The notes below the pieces were generated by a model, which was not told the DNA's origin, made no database searches, and saw nothing but the letters and a program-made list of their open reading frames with translations. A program made the translations under genes and the position numbers. Positions 8,720 through 17,544 of a DNA stretch of 64,000 nucleotides are shown one piece after another (positions within the stretch are counted from its first letter, which is position 1; each line of letters starts with the position of its first letter). The stretch is from CALAED01 sp036555725. Lineage in GTDB: Bacteria; Actinomycetota; Actinomycetes; Streptosporangiales; Streptosporangiaceae. Location of the stretch: contig DATBKU010000164.1 in assembly GCA_036555725.1 (NCBI GenBank), positions 1 through 64,000 on the forward strand, read 5' to 3'.

Positions 8720-10047
8720 GCAACCCTCTCAAGGCCAGGGAACAGCAGCCTGGCACGACGCATACGGTCCACCCCGGCGCCGAGGGCTCCGGGGTGGTCC
8801 GGCGCACGGTCCTGCCCGGCGGCCTGCGGATCGTCACCGAGACCATGCCGACCGTCCGGTCCGCCGCGTTCGGCATCTGGGCGGGCATCGGCTCGCGTGA
8901 CGAGGACGTCGCCGACGCGGGCGCCACGCATTACCTCGAGCACCTGCTCTTCAAGGGCACCAGGCGGCGTACGGCGCTGGAGATCTCCGCCGCGATGGAC
9001 GCGGTCGGCGGCGACCTCAACGCGTTCACCGCGAAGGAGTACACCTGCTACTACGCGCGGGTGCTCGACGCCGACCTGCCGCTGGCAGTCGACGTGGTCT
9101 CCGACATGGTCACCGGCTCGCTGATCGAGCCGGCGGACGTCGAGGCCGAGCGCGGCGTGATCCTCGAAGAGATCGCCATGCGCGACGACGAGCCGAGCGA
9201 TCTCGTGCACGACGAGTTCTCCACGGCGCTGTACGGCGACGTGCCACTCGGCCGCCCGATCCTCGGCACGATCGAATCCATCAACTCCCTCGGCGCGGAG
9301 GGCATCGCCCGCTACTACCGCGAGCGTTACCTGGCGCCCAACCTCGTCGTCGCGGTCGCCGGCAACGTCGACCATGACGAGGTCGTCGGGCTCGTTGGCG
9401 ACGCCTTCCATGGCGTACTCAACGGGGCCGCGCTGCCCAGCCCGCCGCGCGTCGACGGCGACGGCGCGGCGCCGAACCCCGGGGTACGGCTCATCCCGCG
9501 GCGGACCGAGCAGGCCAACCTCATCCTCGGCACGATCGGCGTCTCCCGTACCGACGACCGGCGGTTCGCGCTCGGCGTGCTCAACTCCGCCCTCGGCGGC
9601 GGCATGTCGTCTCGGCTGTTCCAGGAGGTCAGGGAGAAGCGCGGCCTGGCTTACTCGGTCTACAGCTACACCTCGCAGTACGCCGACACCGGTACCTTCG
9701 GCGTCTACGCCGGCTGCCAGCCGGCCAAGGTCGACGAGGTGCTGTCGATCTGCCGTGACGAGGTCGCCAAGGTCGCCGAGCGGGGCCTGACGGTGGAGGA
9801 GCTGGCGCGCGGCAAGGGCCAGCTGCGCGGCTCGATGGTGCTCGGGCTCGAGGACACCGGCTCGCGGATGAGCCGCATCGGCAAGAGCGAGCTCGTCTAC
9901 GAGGAGCTGCTGTCGGTCGACGACGTCCTCGCCGAGATCGACGCGGTCACCCTCGACGACATCCGTGCCGTTGCCCAGGACATCCTCGCCCAGCCGATGA
10001 CGCTGACGGTCGTCGGCCCGTTCGAGGACCGCGAGTTCACCCTCTGA
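8716..10047 (+). CDS. M16 family zinc metallopeptidase
   Basis: The 443-residue protein has the inverted zincin motif HYLEH at residues 72-76 with the downstream glutamate region AERGVILEEIAM, typical of pitrilysin/processing-peptidase family M16B. The C-terminal half contains the R/Y substrate-binding motif region (KRGLAYSVYSY). A homologue follows pnp in most actinobacteria, where its substrate is not well defined. No signal peptide is visible, so it is probably cytoplasmic. It begins with GTG inside the pnp stop, suggesting coupling, and dapB follows 16 nt later. Confidence 0.93.
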   Translation: MSNPLKAREQQPGTTHTVHPGAEGSGVVRRTVLPGGLRIVTETMPTVRSAAFGIWAGIGSRDEDVADAGATHYLEHLLFKGTRRRTALEISAAMDAVGGDLNAFTAKEYTCYYARVLDADLPLAVDVVSDMVTGSLIEPADVEAERGVILEEIAMRDDEPSDLVHDEFSTALYGDVPLGRPILGTIESINSLGAEGIARYYRERYLAPNLVVAVAGNVDHDEVVGLVGDAFHGVLNGAALPSPPRVDGDGAAPNPGVRLIPRRTEQANLILGTIGVSRTDDRRFALGVLNSALGGGMSSRLFQEVREKRGLAYSVYSYTSQYADTGTFGVYAGCQPAKVDEVLSICRDEVAKVAERGLTVEELARGKGQLRGSMVLGLEDTGSRMSRIGKSELVYEELLSVDDVLAEIDAVTLDDIRAVAQDILAQPMTLTVVGPFEDREFTL

Positions 10048-10063
10048 CCCGTTTCCGGGAGGG

Positions 10064-10801
10064 ATGATCGTGATCAAGGTCGGCGTGCTGGGGTCTCGGG
10101 GGCGTGTCGGGGCCGAGCTCTGCCGGGCCGTCGAGGCCGCGGACGACATGGAGCTCGTCGCCGCCGTCGACATCGGCGACGCACGGGAGCCGCTGGCCGC
10201 CGCCGACGCGGTGGTCGACTTCACCCATCCGGACGCGGTCATGGACAACCTGCGCTGGTGCGTCGAGCACGGCCGGCACACCGTCGTGGGCACGACCGGG
10301 TTCGACGCCGCCAAGCTGGCCACCGTACGCGGCTGGCTCGCCGCGCACGCCGGGGCCAACGTGCTCATCGCGCCCAACTTCGCGATCGGCGCCGTGCTGA
10401 TGATGCACTTCGCCCAGCAGGCGGCGCCGTTCTTCGAGTCGGTGGAGATCATCGAGCTGCACCACCCGAACAAGGCCGACGCGCCGAGCGGTACGGCCCG
10501 CCGCACCGCCGAGCTGGTCGCCGCGGCCCGCAAGGAGCCGTCGCCGGACGCCACCACGACCCAGCTGGCGGGCGCCCGCGGCGCGGAGGTCGACGGCGTC
10601 CGTGTGCACGCCGTACGGCTGTCCGGCCTGGTCGCGCACCAGGAGGTACTGCTGGGCGGCCACGGCGAGACGCTGACGATCCGGCACGATTCCCTCAGCC
10701 GCGAGTCGTTCCTGCCCGGCGTGCTGCTGGGCCTACGTCACGTCGCCACCCTGCCGGACCGCCTCACCGTCGGCATCGAACCCCTCCTCGGCCTGACCTG
10801 A
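10064..10801 (+). CDS. dapB: 4-hydroxy-tetrahydrodipicolinate reductase
   Basis: DapB reduces the DapA product to tetrahydrodipicolinate in the diaminopimelate/lysine pathway. Visible are the N-terminal nucleotide-binding VGVLGSRGRVG, VVGTTGF, the PNFAIGAVLMM segment and the active-site loop ELHHPNKADAPSGTA with the catalytic His and Lys. At 245 residues it is the usual actinobacterial size. GGGAGGG precedes the ATG. dapA lies 10.6 kb downstream and dapF at the far end of the window. Confidence 0.96.
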   Translation: MIVIKVGVLGSRGRVGAELCRAVEAADDMELVAAVDIGDAREPLAAADAVVDFTHPDAVMDNLRWCVEHGRHTVVGTTGFDAAKLATVRGWLAAHAGANVLIAPNFAIGAVLMMHFAQQAAPFFESVEIIELHHPNKADAPSGTARRTAELVAAARKEPSPDATTTQLAGARGAEVDGVRVHAVRLSGLVAHQEVLLGGHGETLTIRHDSLSRESFLPGVLLGLRHVATLPDRLTVGIEPLLGLT

Positions 10802-10817
10802 GGCTCACTCGGTCAAT

Positions 10818-10847
10818 TTCGTGAAGCAAGTGACCCTGGCCTAGCAT
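10818..10847 (+). promoter_or_regulatory. Candidate promoter giving a leaderless HxlR-regulator mRNA
   Basis: TTCGTG (10818-10823), an 18-nt spacer and TAGCAT (10842-10847) are followed only 6 nt later by the GTG start at 10854. In actinobacteria this geometry normally means transcription begins at the start codon. No Shine-Dalgarno is needed or seen. Confidence 0.45.
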
Positions 10848-10853
10848 GGGGGT

Positions 10854-11321
10854 GTGCTGCCGAGGCTGTACGAAGGTCAGGTGTGTTCGATCGCCCGCAC
10901 GCTGGAGCTGGTGGGCGACCGGTGGACGCTGCTCGTCGTCCGGGACGCGCTGCGAGGCGTGCGACGGTTCGAGGAGTTTCGCACGCGGCTCGGGATCGCG
11001 CACAACGTGCTGGCCGACCGCCTCGCCCGGCTGACCGAGGCGGGCATCCTGGAGCGGCGCCTCTACCAGACCCGTCCGGACCGGTACGAATACCACGTGA
11101 CGCGGCAGGGCCGGGACCTGTGGCCGGTGATCATGTCGCTGTTGCTGTGGGGCGACCAGTACTTCGCGCCGGACGGCCCACCGCTGCTGGTCCTCCATCG
11201 CGGTTGCGGCGGGCGGCTGCAAGCAGGGCTGACCTGCTCGGCCTGCGGTGCCCCGCTCGAGCGTCAGGACACCGAGCTGCGACCCGGACCCGGCGCCGCC
11301 AAGGAGAACGCCGCCGGGTGA
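10854..11321 (+). CDS. HxlR family winged-helix regulator with C-terminal zinc-ribbon-like tail
   Basis: The 155-residue protein has the HxlR signature (SIARTLELVGDRWTLLVVRD, FEEFRTRLGIAHNVLADRLARL split over two helices, YEYHVTRQGRDLWPV). After the winged helix, residues from about 117 hold CGG, then CSACG, resembling a small zinc ribbon (three Cys plus a His just before). HxlR proteins respond to aldehydes, quinones, drugs or metals. It converges with the DHA2 exporter at 11339-12769, 17 nt away, so it may control that pump, though the exporter's own promoter lies 1.4 kb from this gene. Confidence 0.88.
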   Translation: MLPRLYEGQVCSIARTLELVGDRWTLLVVRDALRGVRRFEEFRTRLGIAHNVLADRLARLTEAGILERRLYQTRPDRYEYHVTRQGRDLWPVIMSLLLWGDQYFAPDGPPLLVLHRGCGGRLQAGLTCSACGAPLERQDTELRPGPGAAKENAAG

Positions 11322-11338
11322 CCGGGTGGCACGCGCAC

Positions 11339-12769
11339 TCACTCGGCAGGCTGCTCGGCTCGGTCGGCGGGTGCGGCCGTACGTCCGGTCGACGACAGGC
11401 CGTCGACCTGGCGCATCCGCACTCTGCCCAGCGTGATGGAGATCAAGGCCGCCAGCAGGCCGCAGGCGGACACGAGAAGCCAGGCGTGGTGAAAGGCCGC
11501 GACCGCCTCCCCGGGTGTGGGAGTGCCGATGATCGCGATCAGCGTGGCGATGCCGACGACGGCCCCGATCTGCCGGAGGCAGGCGACGATGCCGGTCCCG
11601 GTCGCGTACCGCGGCCGGGGGAGTTCCGCGACGGCGGCCGCGCCGAACGCGGGCAGGGACAGGCCGATCCCGGCGCCGCCGATGACAATGATGGGGAAGT
11701 ACTCCGACCAGTAGTGCGGCTCGGCGCCCACCCGGAGGGCGAGCAGCAGCGGGCCGAGCCCGAACAGGATGTTGCCGGGCAGCGCGATCGCCCGCGGGCC
11801 GAACCGGTCGGCGACGCGGCCCGCGATGGGCGCCATGACAGCCGCCGCCAGCGGGCCCGGCGTGAGCGCCACGCCGGCGCGCAGCACGGAGTAGTGCCAG
11901 ACGCCGGTGAGGAAGAGCACGTTGCACAGCAGCAGCGCGAAGAACCCGGCGCCGAAGACGAACGACCCGGCGTTGGCCACCGCGAACGAGCGGATCCGGA
12001 ACAGCCCGAGGTCGATCGCCGGCTCCCGGTGCGAGGCCGACCGCACGACGAATACCGCCAGCAGGGCGGCGGCCACGACGAACGACCAGATCACGCCGGG
12101 GGAGTCCCACCCCCAGTCCGTGCCCTTGACGATGCCCAGCGCCAGCGCGCCGACGCCGACGGCGAGCAACAGCGCGCCGATCATGTCGGGCCAGCCGGTG
12201 GCACGCTCGTCCCTGCTCTCGCGCAGCAGCCGGCGGGCCGGGATCAGCGCGGGCACGCCGATGAGCAGGTTGACGAAGAACACCGTCCGCCAGCCCTGCC
12301 AGTCCACCAGGACGCCGCCGAGCGACGGGCCGACGGCGGCCGCCACGGCGCCGGTCGCCGTCCACAGCGCGGTGACGGTGGCCCGCTGCTCGACCGGGAA
12401 CTCCGGGAGGACCAGGCTGAACGACGTCGGCATGAGTGCCGCGCCGCCGAGCGCCTGGACCACCCTCGCGGCCACGAGGATCTCGACCGACCAGGCCGAC
12501 CCGCACACCACGGAGGCGATGAGGAAGACCATGACGCCGCCGAGGAACACGCGACGCCGTCCAAACCGGTCCGCCAGTCGCCCGGCGGGCACCAGCGCGG
12601 CGGCGAAGACGACGCTATAGCCGTTCAGGATCCATGACAGGCTCGCCAGCGGCTCGTCCGGAAAGGACCGCCGTACGTCGGGGAACGCGATATTGACGAT
12701 CGTCACGTCGAGCAGCGCCATGAACACGGCCGCCGCCGTGACGATTAGGACCTTCCAGCGTCGCTCCAT
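11339..12769 (-). CDS. MFS transporter of the DHA2 (EmrB/QacA, 14-TM) drug-export type
   Basis: About 476 residues with many hydrophobic segments; TM1 carries the DHA2 signature MALLDVTIVNIAFP and motif A appears as GRLADRFGRRRVFLGG. Such proton antiporters expel hydrophobic drugs or dyes. ATG 12769 is chosen because GAGGGG sits just upstream on this strand; the frame stays open to 12844, but that part is the AT-rich promoter region. That region (12770-12855) carries two copies of TAGTC nine bases apart and a TTATAGT box on the minus strand, possible operator/promoter elements. The substrate is unknown. Confidence 0.88.
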   Translation of the reverse strand: MERRWKVLIVTAAAVFMALLDVTIVNIAFPDVRRSFPDEPLASLSWILNGYSVVFAAALVPAGRLADRFGRRRVFLGGVMVFLIASVVCGSAWSVEILVAARVVQALGGAALMPTSFSLVLPEFPVEQRATVTALWTATGAVAAAVGPSLGGVLVDWQGWRTVFFVNLLIGVPALIPARRLLRESRDERATGWPDMIGALLLAVGVGALALGIVKGTDWGWDSPGVIWSFVVAAALLAVFVVRSASHREPAIDLGLFRIRSFAVANAGSFVFGAGFFALLLCNVLFLTGVWHYSVLRAGVALTPGPLAAAVMAPIAGRVADRFGPRAIALPGNILFGLGPLLLALRVGAEPHYWSEYFPIIVIGGAGIGLSLPAFGAAAVAELPRPRYATGTGIVACLRQIGAVVGIATLIAIIGTPTPGEAVAAFHHAWLLVSACGLLAALISITLGRVRMRQVDGLSSTGRTAAPADRAEQPAE

Positions 12770-12855
12770 GGACGCCCCTCTGCGAGTCGATTGTTTGATA
12801 AAAGTGACTAGACCACCGACTATAAGAGCAGTTTCATCATGCAATCAACCCGTGA

Positions 12856-13722
12856 TCAGAGGGCGAGGCCGATGGCGAGGAGGACGCCGTACGCGATCTG
12901 CAGGCGGGCGGTCTCGCCGAGCGCCGGGATCAGGGCCGGGCCGGTCGCTCCGCCCAGGACCCGCTGGGTCGGCGGTAGCGACAGCGGCGCGGCGAGCAGC
13001 GCGAGCAGCGCCCACGGCCGCGGCGCGCCCAGCACGAGCGCGATCATGAACGGCAGGGCGGCGCAGGCCGCGTACAGCAGCCGGGTCCGCCGATCCCCGA
13101 GCACGACGGCCAGGGTGCGCTTGCCCGCGGCCTCGTCGGTCGGGATGTCGCGCAGGTTGTTGACCACGAGCAGCCCGCAGGCCAGCAGCCCGATCGGCAC
13201 CGCCGCCGCCCAGGCCGTCCAGGGCAGCCCCTCGATCTGGACGTACGCGGTGCCGACGACGGCGACGAGGCCGAAGAACACGAACACCGACAGCTCGCCC
13301 AGCGCCCGGTAGCCGTACGGCTGTGACCCGCCGGTATAGAACCAGGCCGCCAGGATCGCGGCCGCCCCGACCAGCAGTAGCCACCATGTCGTCACCGCGG
13401 CCAGTACGAGACCGGCCACGCCGGCGGCCAGAAAGCTGCCGAGGGCCGCCGCCAGCACCTGCTTGGGCGGGGCCGTGCCGGACGCCACCAGCCGCAGCGG
13501 GCCGACCCGCTGCTCGTCGGTGCCGCGGACGCCGTCGCTGTAGTCGTTGGCGTAGTTGACCCCGACCTGCAGCGCGAGGGCTACGAATGCGGCCACCAGC
13601 GCTCGCCACCACACCGCGTGGCCAGCGCCGATCGCGACACCGGTGCCGACGACGACGGGGACGACCGAGGCGGGAAGGGTACGCGGCCGCGCGCCCGCGA
13701 CCCATTGCGACAGATCGGCCAC
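12856..13722 (-). CDS. menA: 1,4-dihydroxy-2-naphthoate polyprenyltransferase
   Basis: MenA attaches the polyprenyl chain to DHNA in menaquinone synthesis; it is an integral membrane UbiA-family enzyme. Both Asp-rich motifs are present: NDYSDGVRGTD near residue 58 and NNLRDIPTDEAAGKRT in the second half. The start MADLSQWVAGARPRTLPASV matches actinobacterial MenA. Length is 288 residues with about eight predicted TM helices. It is flanked by two drug exporters, so it does not sit with other men genes here. Confidence 0.94.
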   Translation of the reverse strand: MADLSQWVAGARPRTLPASVVPVVVGTGVAIGAGHAVWWRALVAAFVALALQVGVNYANDYSDGVRGTDEQRVGPLRLVASGTAPPKQVLAAALGSFLAAGVAGLVLAAVTTWWLLLVGAAAILAAWFYTGGSQPYGYRALGELSVFVFFGLVAVVGTAYVQIEGLPWTAWAAAVPIGLLACGLLVVNNLRDIPTDEAAGKRTLAVVLGDRRTRLLYAACAALPFMIALVLGAPRPWALLALLAAPLSLPPTQRVLGGATGPALIPALGETARLQIAYGVLLAIGLAL

Positions 13723-13761
13723 CGGGCTACCGCCCGCGCCCGGCGACGCGCCACGAAACGT

Positions 13762-15429
13762 TCATGAAGGACGATTCTTCCGGATACCGGATGATGGTCG
13801 AGCCAGTCGCAGCGTCATCAGCAGTCCGAGCGCCAAGATGCCCGCCGTGGTGAGGGCGGCCAGCCGGGTGGCGACGGCGAGACTCTCGTCTGCCGCCCGC
13901 GCCGCGCCTTGACCGCCACCACCTGCCGTTATGGCGGATGGTCCGGTCTTTCCCAAGGCGACGGGTACCGCGCCGGAGCGGTGGCCGGCGGAGTCCTGCA
14001 GGGTACGGGCGTATGTGCCGACGCTCTCCCGCAACGAATGCGCCTGTGCCGGGTCGTGCGTACGGGCGGTCATGGCATGGCCCAGGCCGGTGGTGAAGAC
14101 GGCGCCGATGAGTGCGATGCCCACGGCCGCGCCGAGCTGACGGGCCGTGGAGTTGGTGCCCGCGGCGATACCCGACCTGGCGCGCGGTACGTCGCCCAGC
14201 GTGACGTTGGTCAGCTGCGCCGACGTGAGCCCGAGCCCCACGCCGTACAGCAGCATCCACGGCGCGAACCCCCAGCCCGTGGTGCTCGCCCGGGTGGTCA
14301 GCGCGATCGCCAGGACCGCCGCGACCTCCAGGACCATCCCCGCCTGCACGATGCGCGCCGGGCCGTACCGCCGCGACAGCCGGGCGGCGAACGGGCCGGA
14401 CAGCAGCGCGCCCACCGCCAGCGGCACGATCGCCGCGCAGGTACGCAGCGGGGAGTTCCCGTGCACGTTCTGCAGGAACAGCGGCAGCGTGAACAGCAGC
14501 CCGAGCTCGCCGACGCTGATCAGCGCGCCGGCGGCGCCCCCGGTACGGAAGGTCGCGATGCGGAACAGCGCCAGATCGAGCAGTACCGGTCGCCCGGCGC
14601 GCGCCCGCGCCCGCTCGACGACGATCAGCGCGCCGAGCGCCGCGACCCCGCCGAATACGGCGAGCGGGATCAGGGAGATCCCGGTCAGCTCGTACGACCC
14701 ATGGGGCGTCCACCAGCCGTACCGCTGACCCTCGATCAGGGCGAAGACGATCGCGCCCAGCCCGAGCGCCGACAGCGCCCCGCCCATCCAGTCGACCCCG
14801 CGATCGGCAAGGCCGTCGTCGCGGGTCTCCGGGACCAGCAGCAGCGCGCCCGCCACGATGGCAGCGCCGAGCGGCAGGTTCATCGCGAACGCCCAGCGCC
14901 AGCCGTATGACGTGGCGAGCCAGCCGCCGAGCAGCGGGCCGACGGCGGCCATACCGGCGATGAGCGACCCCCAGATGCCGAACGCCACGGTGCGGTCCCG
15001 GCCGGTGAAGACCGCGTTCATCGTGGACAGGGTGGCCGGCATGATCATCGAGGCGCCGACGCCCTGCGCCAGCCGGGCCGCGATGAGCTCGGGGCCGGTT
15101 CCGGAGACGGCGGCGGCCAGGCTGGCGGCCATGAACACCAGCGTGCCGATGACGAACATCCGGCGGCGCCCGATCAGGTCGGCGATGCGTCCGCAGGTGA
15201 TGAGCAGCGCCGCGAAGGTCAGCGAGTAGACCGACGTGACCCACTCGGCCCCGGTGGCGCGCAGGCCGAGTTCGCCGACGAGCCGGGGGAGCAGCACGTT
15301 GACGATCGTGGCGTCGACGACGATGAGCGACACGCCGAGGCTGATGACGACCATGCTGAGGCGGCGCCGCCACGGGGAGCCGGGGGCCGCACCGCCCGTG
15401 CCGGCGGTCGCGGTCACGTGGACGGTCAT
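13762..15429 (-). CDS. MFS transporter of the DHA2 drug-export type
   Basis: The 555-residue protein has TM1 signature SLIVVDATIVNVLLP and motif A GRIADLIGRRRMFVIG, with some 14 hydrophobic segments and a periplasmic loop of about 70 residues before the last TM. It is distinct from the exporter at 11339-12769 (little identity outside the motifs), so this is not a recent duplication. The ATG overlaps the stop of the upstream GNAT gene by 4 nt, so the two are probably co-expressed and may act on the same compound. Confidence 0.88.
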   Translation of the reverse strand: MTVHVTATAGTGGAAPGSPWRRRLSMVVISLGVSLIVVDATIVNVLLPRLVGELGLRATGAEWVTSVYSLTFAALLITCGRIADLIGRRRMFVIGTLVFMAASLAAAVSGTGPELIAARLAQGVGASMIMPATLSTMNAVFTGRDRTVAFGIWGSLIAGMAAVGPLLGGWLATSYGWRWAFAMNLPLGAAIVAGALLLVPETRDDGLADRGVDWMGGALSALGLGAIVFALIEGQRYGWWTPHGSYELTGISLIPLAVFGGVAALGALIVVERARARAGRPVLLDLALFRIATFRTGGAAGALISVGELGLLFTLPLFLQNVHGNSPLRTCAAIVPLAVGALLSGPFAARLSRRYGPARIVQAGMVLEVAAVLAIALTTRASTTGWGFAPWMLLYGVGLGLTSAQLTNVTLGDVPRARSGIAAGTNSTARQLGAAVGIALIGAVFTTGLGHAMTARTHDPAQAHSLRESVGTYARTLQDSAGHRSGAVPVALGKTGPSAITAGGGGQGAARAADESLAVATRLAALTTAGILALGLLMTLRLARPSSGIRKNRPS

Positions 15430-16055
15430 CGGCGTCCCGGCTTTTCCCCGGGATCTTCCTGGGGAGTGATGTCGGTGTGCAGGCGGATCATCGACGCGGC
15501 GGGAGCGGGCGCATCGGTGGCCTGCGCGGCGCCGGGGTCGCGGGATCGCGCGGCTGCGGCTGGGAACGACAGCGTACGGCGGGCGCCGTCCGGAGCCCAG
15601 CCCGCCGAGACGAGGAACGCCCGCTGCGCCTCGTCGGCCTCGAACAACCAGGTGATCAGCGTGGTGAAGCCGTGGTCGCGCAGCATGTCAGCGGCCGCGG
15701 CGAGCAGCCGGCTGCCATGGCCGTCGTGATCGTGGCCGGGGTCGACCCGGAGCGTGATGATTTCAGCCGTCGTTTCAGGATCATGGTCGGCATCGCCGGC
15801 CGGACCGCACGCGGCGAACCCGGCGACCGTCTCGCCGGCCACCGCGACCAGCAACAGGTGCCGCGGGCTCGGCGGGGCCGCCACCGCCTCGGTCCAGCGT
15901 TGCCGCCACACCTCGCGGGCCTCGGCGCCCGTGAGCTCGGCCAGTACCGCCGCCGGCACGAACGCACCGTAGTCCGCTCGCCACGCCCGCACCTGGATGT
16001 CGGCCACGGCTTCGGCGTCGGCTCGCATTGCCGGTCGTACGCCAACGTCGGCCAT
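15426..16055 (-). CDS. GNAT family N-acetyltransferase
   Basis: The 209-residue protein begins with VRPAMRADAEAVADIQVRAWR, typical of GNAT motif C/D, and has an acetyl-CoA-binding region around LRVDPGHDHDGHGSRLL, where the usual Q/RxxGxG/A is replaced by HDGHGS. The C-terminal LFEADEAQRAFLVSAGW motif is standard. A tail of about 35 residues after position 170 is not conserved. Translational overlap with the exporter gene suggests a resistance pair (modify and export), an inference from context. The acceptor substrate is unknown. Confidence 0.8.
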   Translation of the reverse strand: MADVGVRPAMRADAEAVADIQVRAWRADYGAFVPAAVLAELTGAEAREVWRQRWTEAVAAPPSPRHLLLVAVAGETVAGFAACGPAGDADHDPETTAEIITLRVDPGHDHDGHGSRLLAAAADMLRDHGFTTLITWLFEADEAQRAFLVSAGWAPDGARRTLSFPAAAARSRDPGAAQATDAPAPAASMIRLHTDITPQEDPGEKPGRR

Positions 16056-16095
16056 CTGTTCGCCCAGGTCCTCTCGTGCGGAAGCTGACCCCAGA

Positions 16096-16638
16096 CTATT
16101 GGCCGTTCTCGCCGGCCCGACGGCGGGCCCGGTACGCGCGCGTCTTGGTGCGGTTGCCGCAGACCCGCATCGAGCACCATGAGCGCGAGCGGTTCTTGGA
16201 CGTGTCGAGGAAGGCCCAGCGGCAGGTGTCCTCCAGGCAGACCTTCAGCCGCGGCCAGGTGCCGTCGGCGTCGGACCGTACGATCGCCGCCACCAGGCCG
16301 CTCAGCCCGCCGGCGACTCCGGTGACGGCCGGCACCAGCGACGGGCCGTCTGCCGTGAGCGAGACGCGGACCGGCAGCTCCGCGAGCACGTCATCGAGGT
16401 CGGCGGGCAGGGTGTACGGACCCGGACCGTGGTGACCGAGCATCGCGGCGCGCAGCCCCTCGCGCAGCTTGATCGCCGTCGTCAGGTCGGCCTCGCTGGA
16501 CGTACCGGCGCCGGCGGGGAGTAGGCCGTGATCGGCCAGCCAGCCGGTCAGCTGAGTGGGGCTGCCGAGGTCGTCGGCGTCCTTCTCCACATCGAGCGTG
16601 TTGACGAAGTCCTGCAGCAACACGGCTGGATCGCTCAT
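16096..16638 (-). CDS. CGNR zinc-finger / ABATE domain protein
   Basis: The 180-residue protein has an N-terminal ABATE (putative stress-induced) domain starting LLQDFVNTLDVEKDADDL and a C-terminal CGNR zinc finger: CLEDTCRWAFLDTSKNRSRSWCSMRVCGNRTK (key residues C-x4-C and C-x4-CGNR). Such proteins are predicted DNA-binding regulators in actinobacteria. The ATG is preceded by GGGAGGTGA. It is divergent from the 47-aa ORF and ABM-like gene, and both may share control from the 98-nt spacer. The regulated target is not known. Confidence 0.88.
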   Translation of the reverse strand: MSDPAVLLQDFVNTLDVEKDADDLGSPTQLTGWLADHGLLPAGAGTSSEADLTTAIKLREGLRAAMLGHHGPGPYTLPADLDDVLAELPVRVSLTADGPSLVPAVTGVAGGLSGLVAAIVRSDADGTWPRLKVCLEDTCRWAFLDTSKNRSRSWCSMRVCGNRTKTRAYRARRRAGENGQ

Positions 16639-16736
16639 GGCTCACCTCCCAAACACCATCATATCCCGTTGACTGGTTGCGTTCCTTTCGACACCGGTAT
16701 AACGTTTTAGATGGTGTCCAAGAGAGAGGCTCGACG

Positions 16737-16880
16737 ATGTACTCCTGGCAGTACCTGGCCTATCTGGCGATCAAGAAGGATCTGAGCGACCGCGACGATG
16801 GCTTCCTCCCGGTTATCCCGGCCCGTTCCGGGCGGCGTCCGGGCCGCCGGCGCGGCCGGCGTGCCGTGGCGGAGAGCTGA
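16737..16880 (+). CDS. Small basic ORF (47 aa) ahead of the ABM-like gene
   Basis: ATG 16737 is preceded by AGAGAGAGG-like bases (GAGAGAGG, 16721-16729). The product starts MYSWQYLAYLAIKKDLSD, an amphipathic/hydrophobic helix, and ends in a run rich in Arg (RSGRRPGRRRGRR). Its stop is one base before the ATG at 16882, a spacing typical of coupled genes. I do not recognise a family. It could be a real microprotein or a leader ORF that feeds ribosomes to the next gene; a chance ORF is also possible in this GC-rich DNA. Confidence 0.4.
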   Translation: MYSWQYLAYLAIKKDLSDRDDGFLPVIPARSGRRPGRRRGRRAVAES

Positions 16881-16881
16881 G

Positions 16882-17517
16882 ATGTCGCGGGAAGTGCTGC
16901 GGGTCTGGCGCGGCCGGGTCGGCGCGGCCGACGTGGCGGAGTATGAGAAGTACTCGACCGCGACCGCGGTTCCGCACCTGACGGGGTTCGACGGCAATCG
17001 CGGGCTCTACCTGGCCCACCGCGAGACCGGAGGCGTCGCGGAGTTCGCGAGCTTCTCGCTGTGGTCGTCGTGGGACGCGGTGGGGGCGTTCGCGGGCGAC
17101 GATCCCGACCGGATCGTCGACCTGCCCGATGATGAGCGGTTCCTGGTGGACCACTGGAAGGCCATGGAGAACTACGAGGTCTTCCGGTCCGCTCCGGTGA
17201 GCGAACCGGCCCGCATCGTACGGGTGTGGCGCGGGGCCACCAGGAGCTCGGACGGGGACGCCTACGAGAGGTACCTCGACGGCACGGGCTTCGCCGAGTA
17301 CAAGGCCACCGAGGGCAACCGGGGGGTGTTCCTGACGCGGCGCGACATCGATGGCAAGGCATGGCTGTGCTGCGTCACGCTGTGGGAGTCGATGGACGCG
17401 GTCCGCGCCTTCGCCGGCGACGACCCCGAACGCGCCGTGTTCTATCCCGAGGACGACCGGTTCCTCGTCGACCGTGAGCTCACCGTCTCGCATTACACGA
17501 TCTACGCCGGAGCCTGA
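16882..17517 (+). CDS. Protein with two tandem ABM-like (dimeric alpha/beta-barrel) domains
   Basis: The 211-residue protein is an internal duplication. Each half runs VWRG ... YEKY or YERY ... GNRG.YL or GNRGVFL ... a short aromatic strand with LW.S.DAV.AFAGDDP.R ... RFLVD ... Y, residues about 5-100 and 108-208. This pattern fits antibiotic-biosynthesis-monooxygenase/heme-degrading-like ferredoxin folds, which dimerise; here one chain would form the whole barrel. No heme or metal ligand can be assigned. It follows the 47-aa ORF by 1 nt and is divergent from the CGNR regulator, which may control it. Confidence 0.65.
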   Translation: MSREVLRVWRGRVGAADVAEYEKYSTATAVPHLTGFDGNRGLYLAHRETGGVAEFASFSLWSSWDAVGAFAGDDPDRIVDLPDDERFLVDHWKAMENYEVFRSAPVSEPARIVRVWRGATRSSDGDAYERYLDGTGFAEYKATEGNRGVFLTRRDIDGKAWLCCVTLWESMDAVRAFAGDDPERAVFYPEDDRFLVDRELTVSHYTIYAGA

Positions 17518-17544
17518 CGTCCTGGCGTTAACACCGCACGGGGA

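Noticed and set aside
11339..15429. Tandem duplication of the two DHA2 exporters
   Set aside because: They share only the family motifs; loops, lengths and N-termini differ, and menA lies between them.
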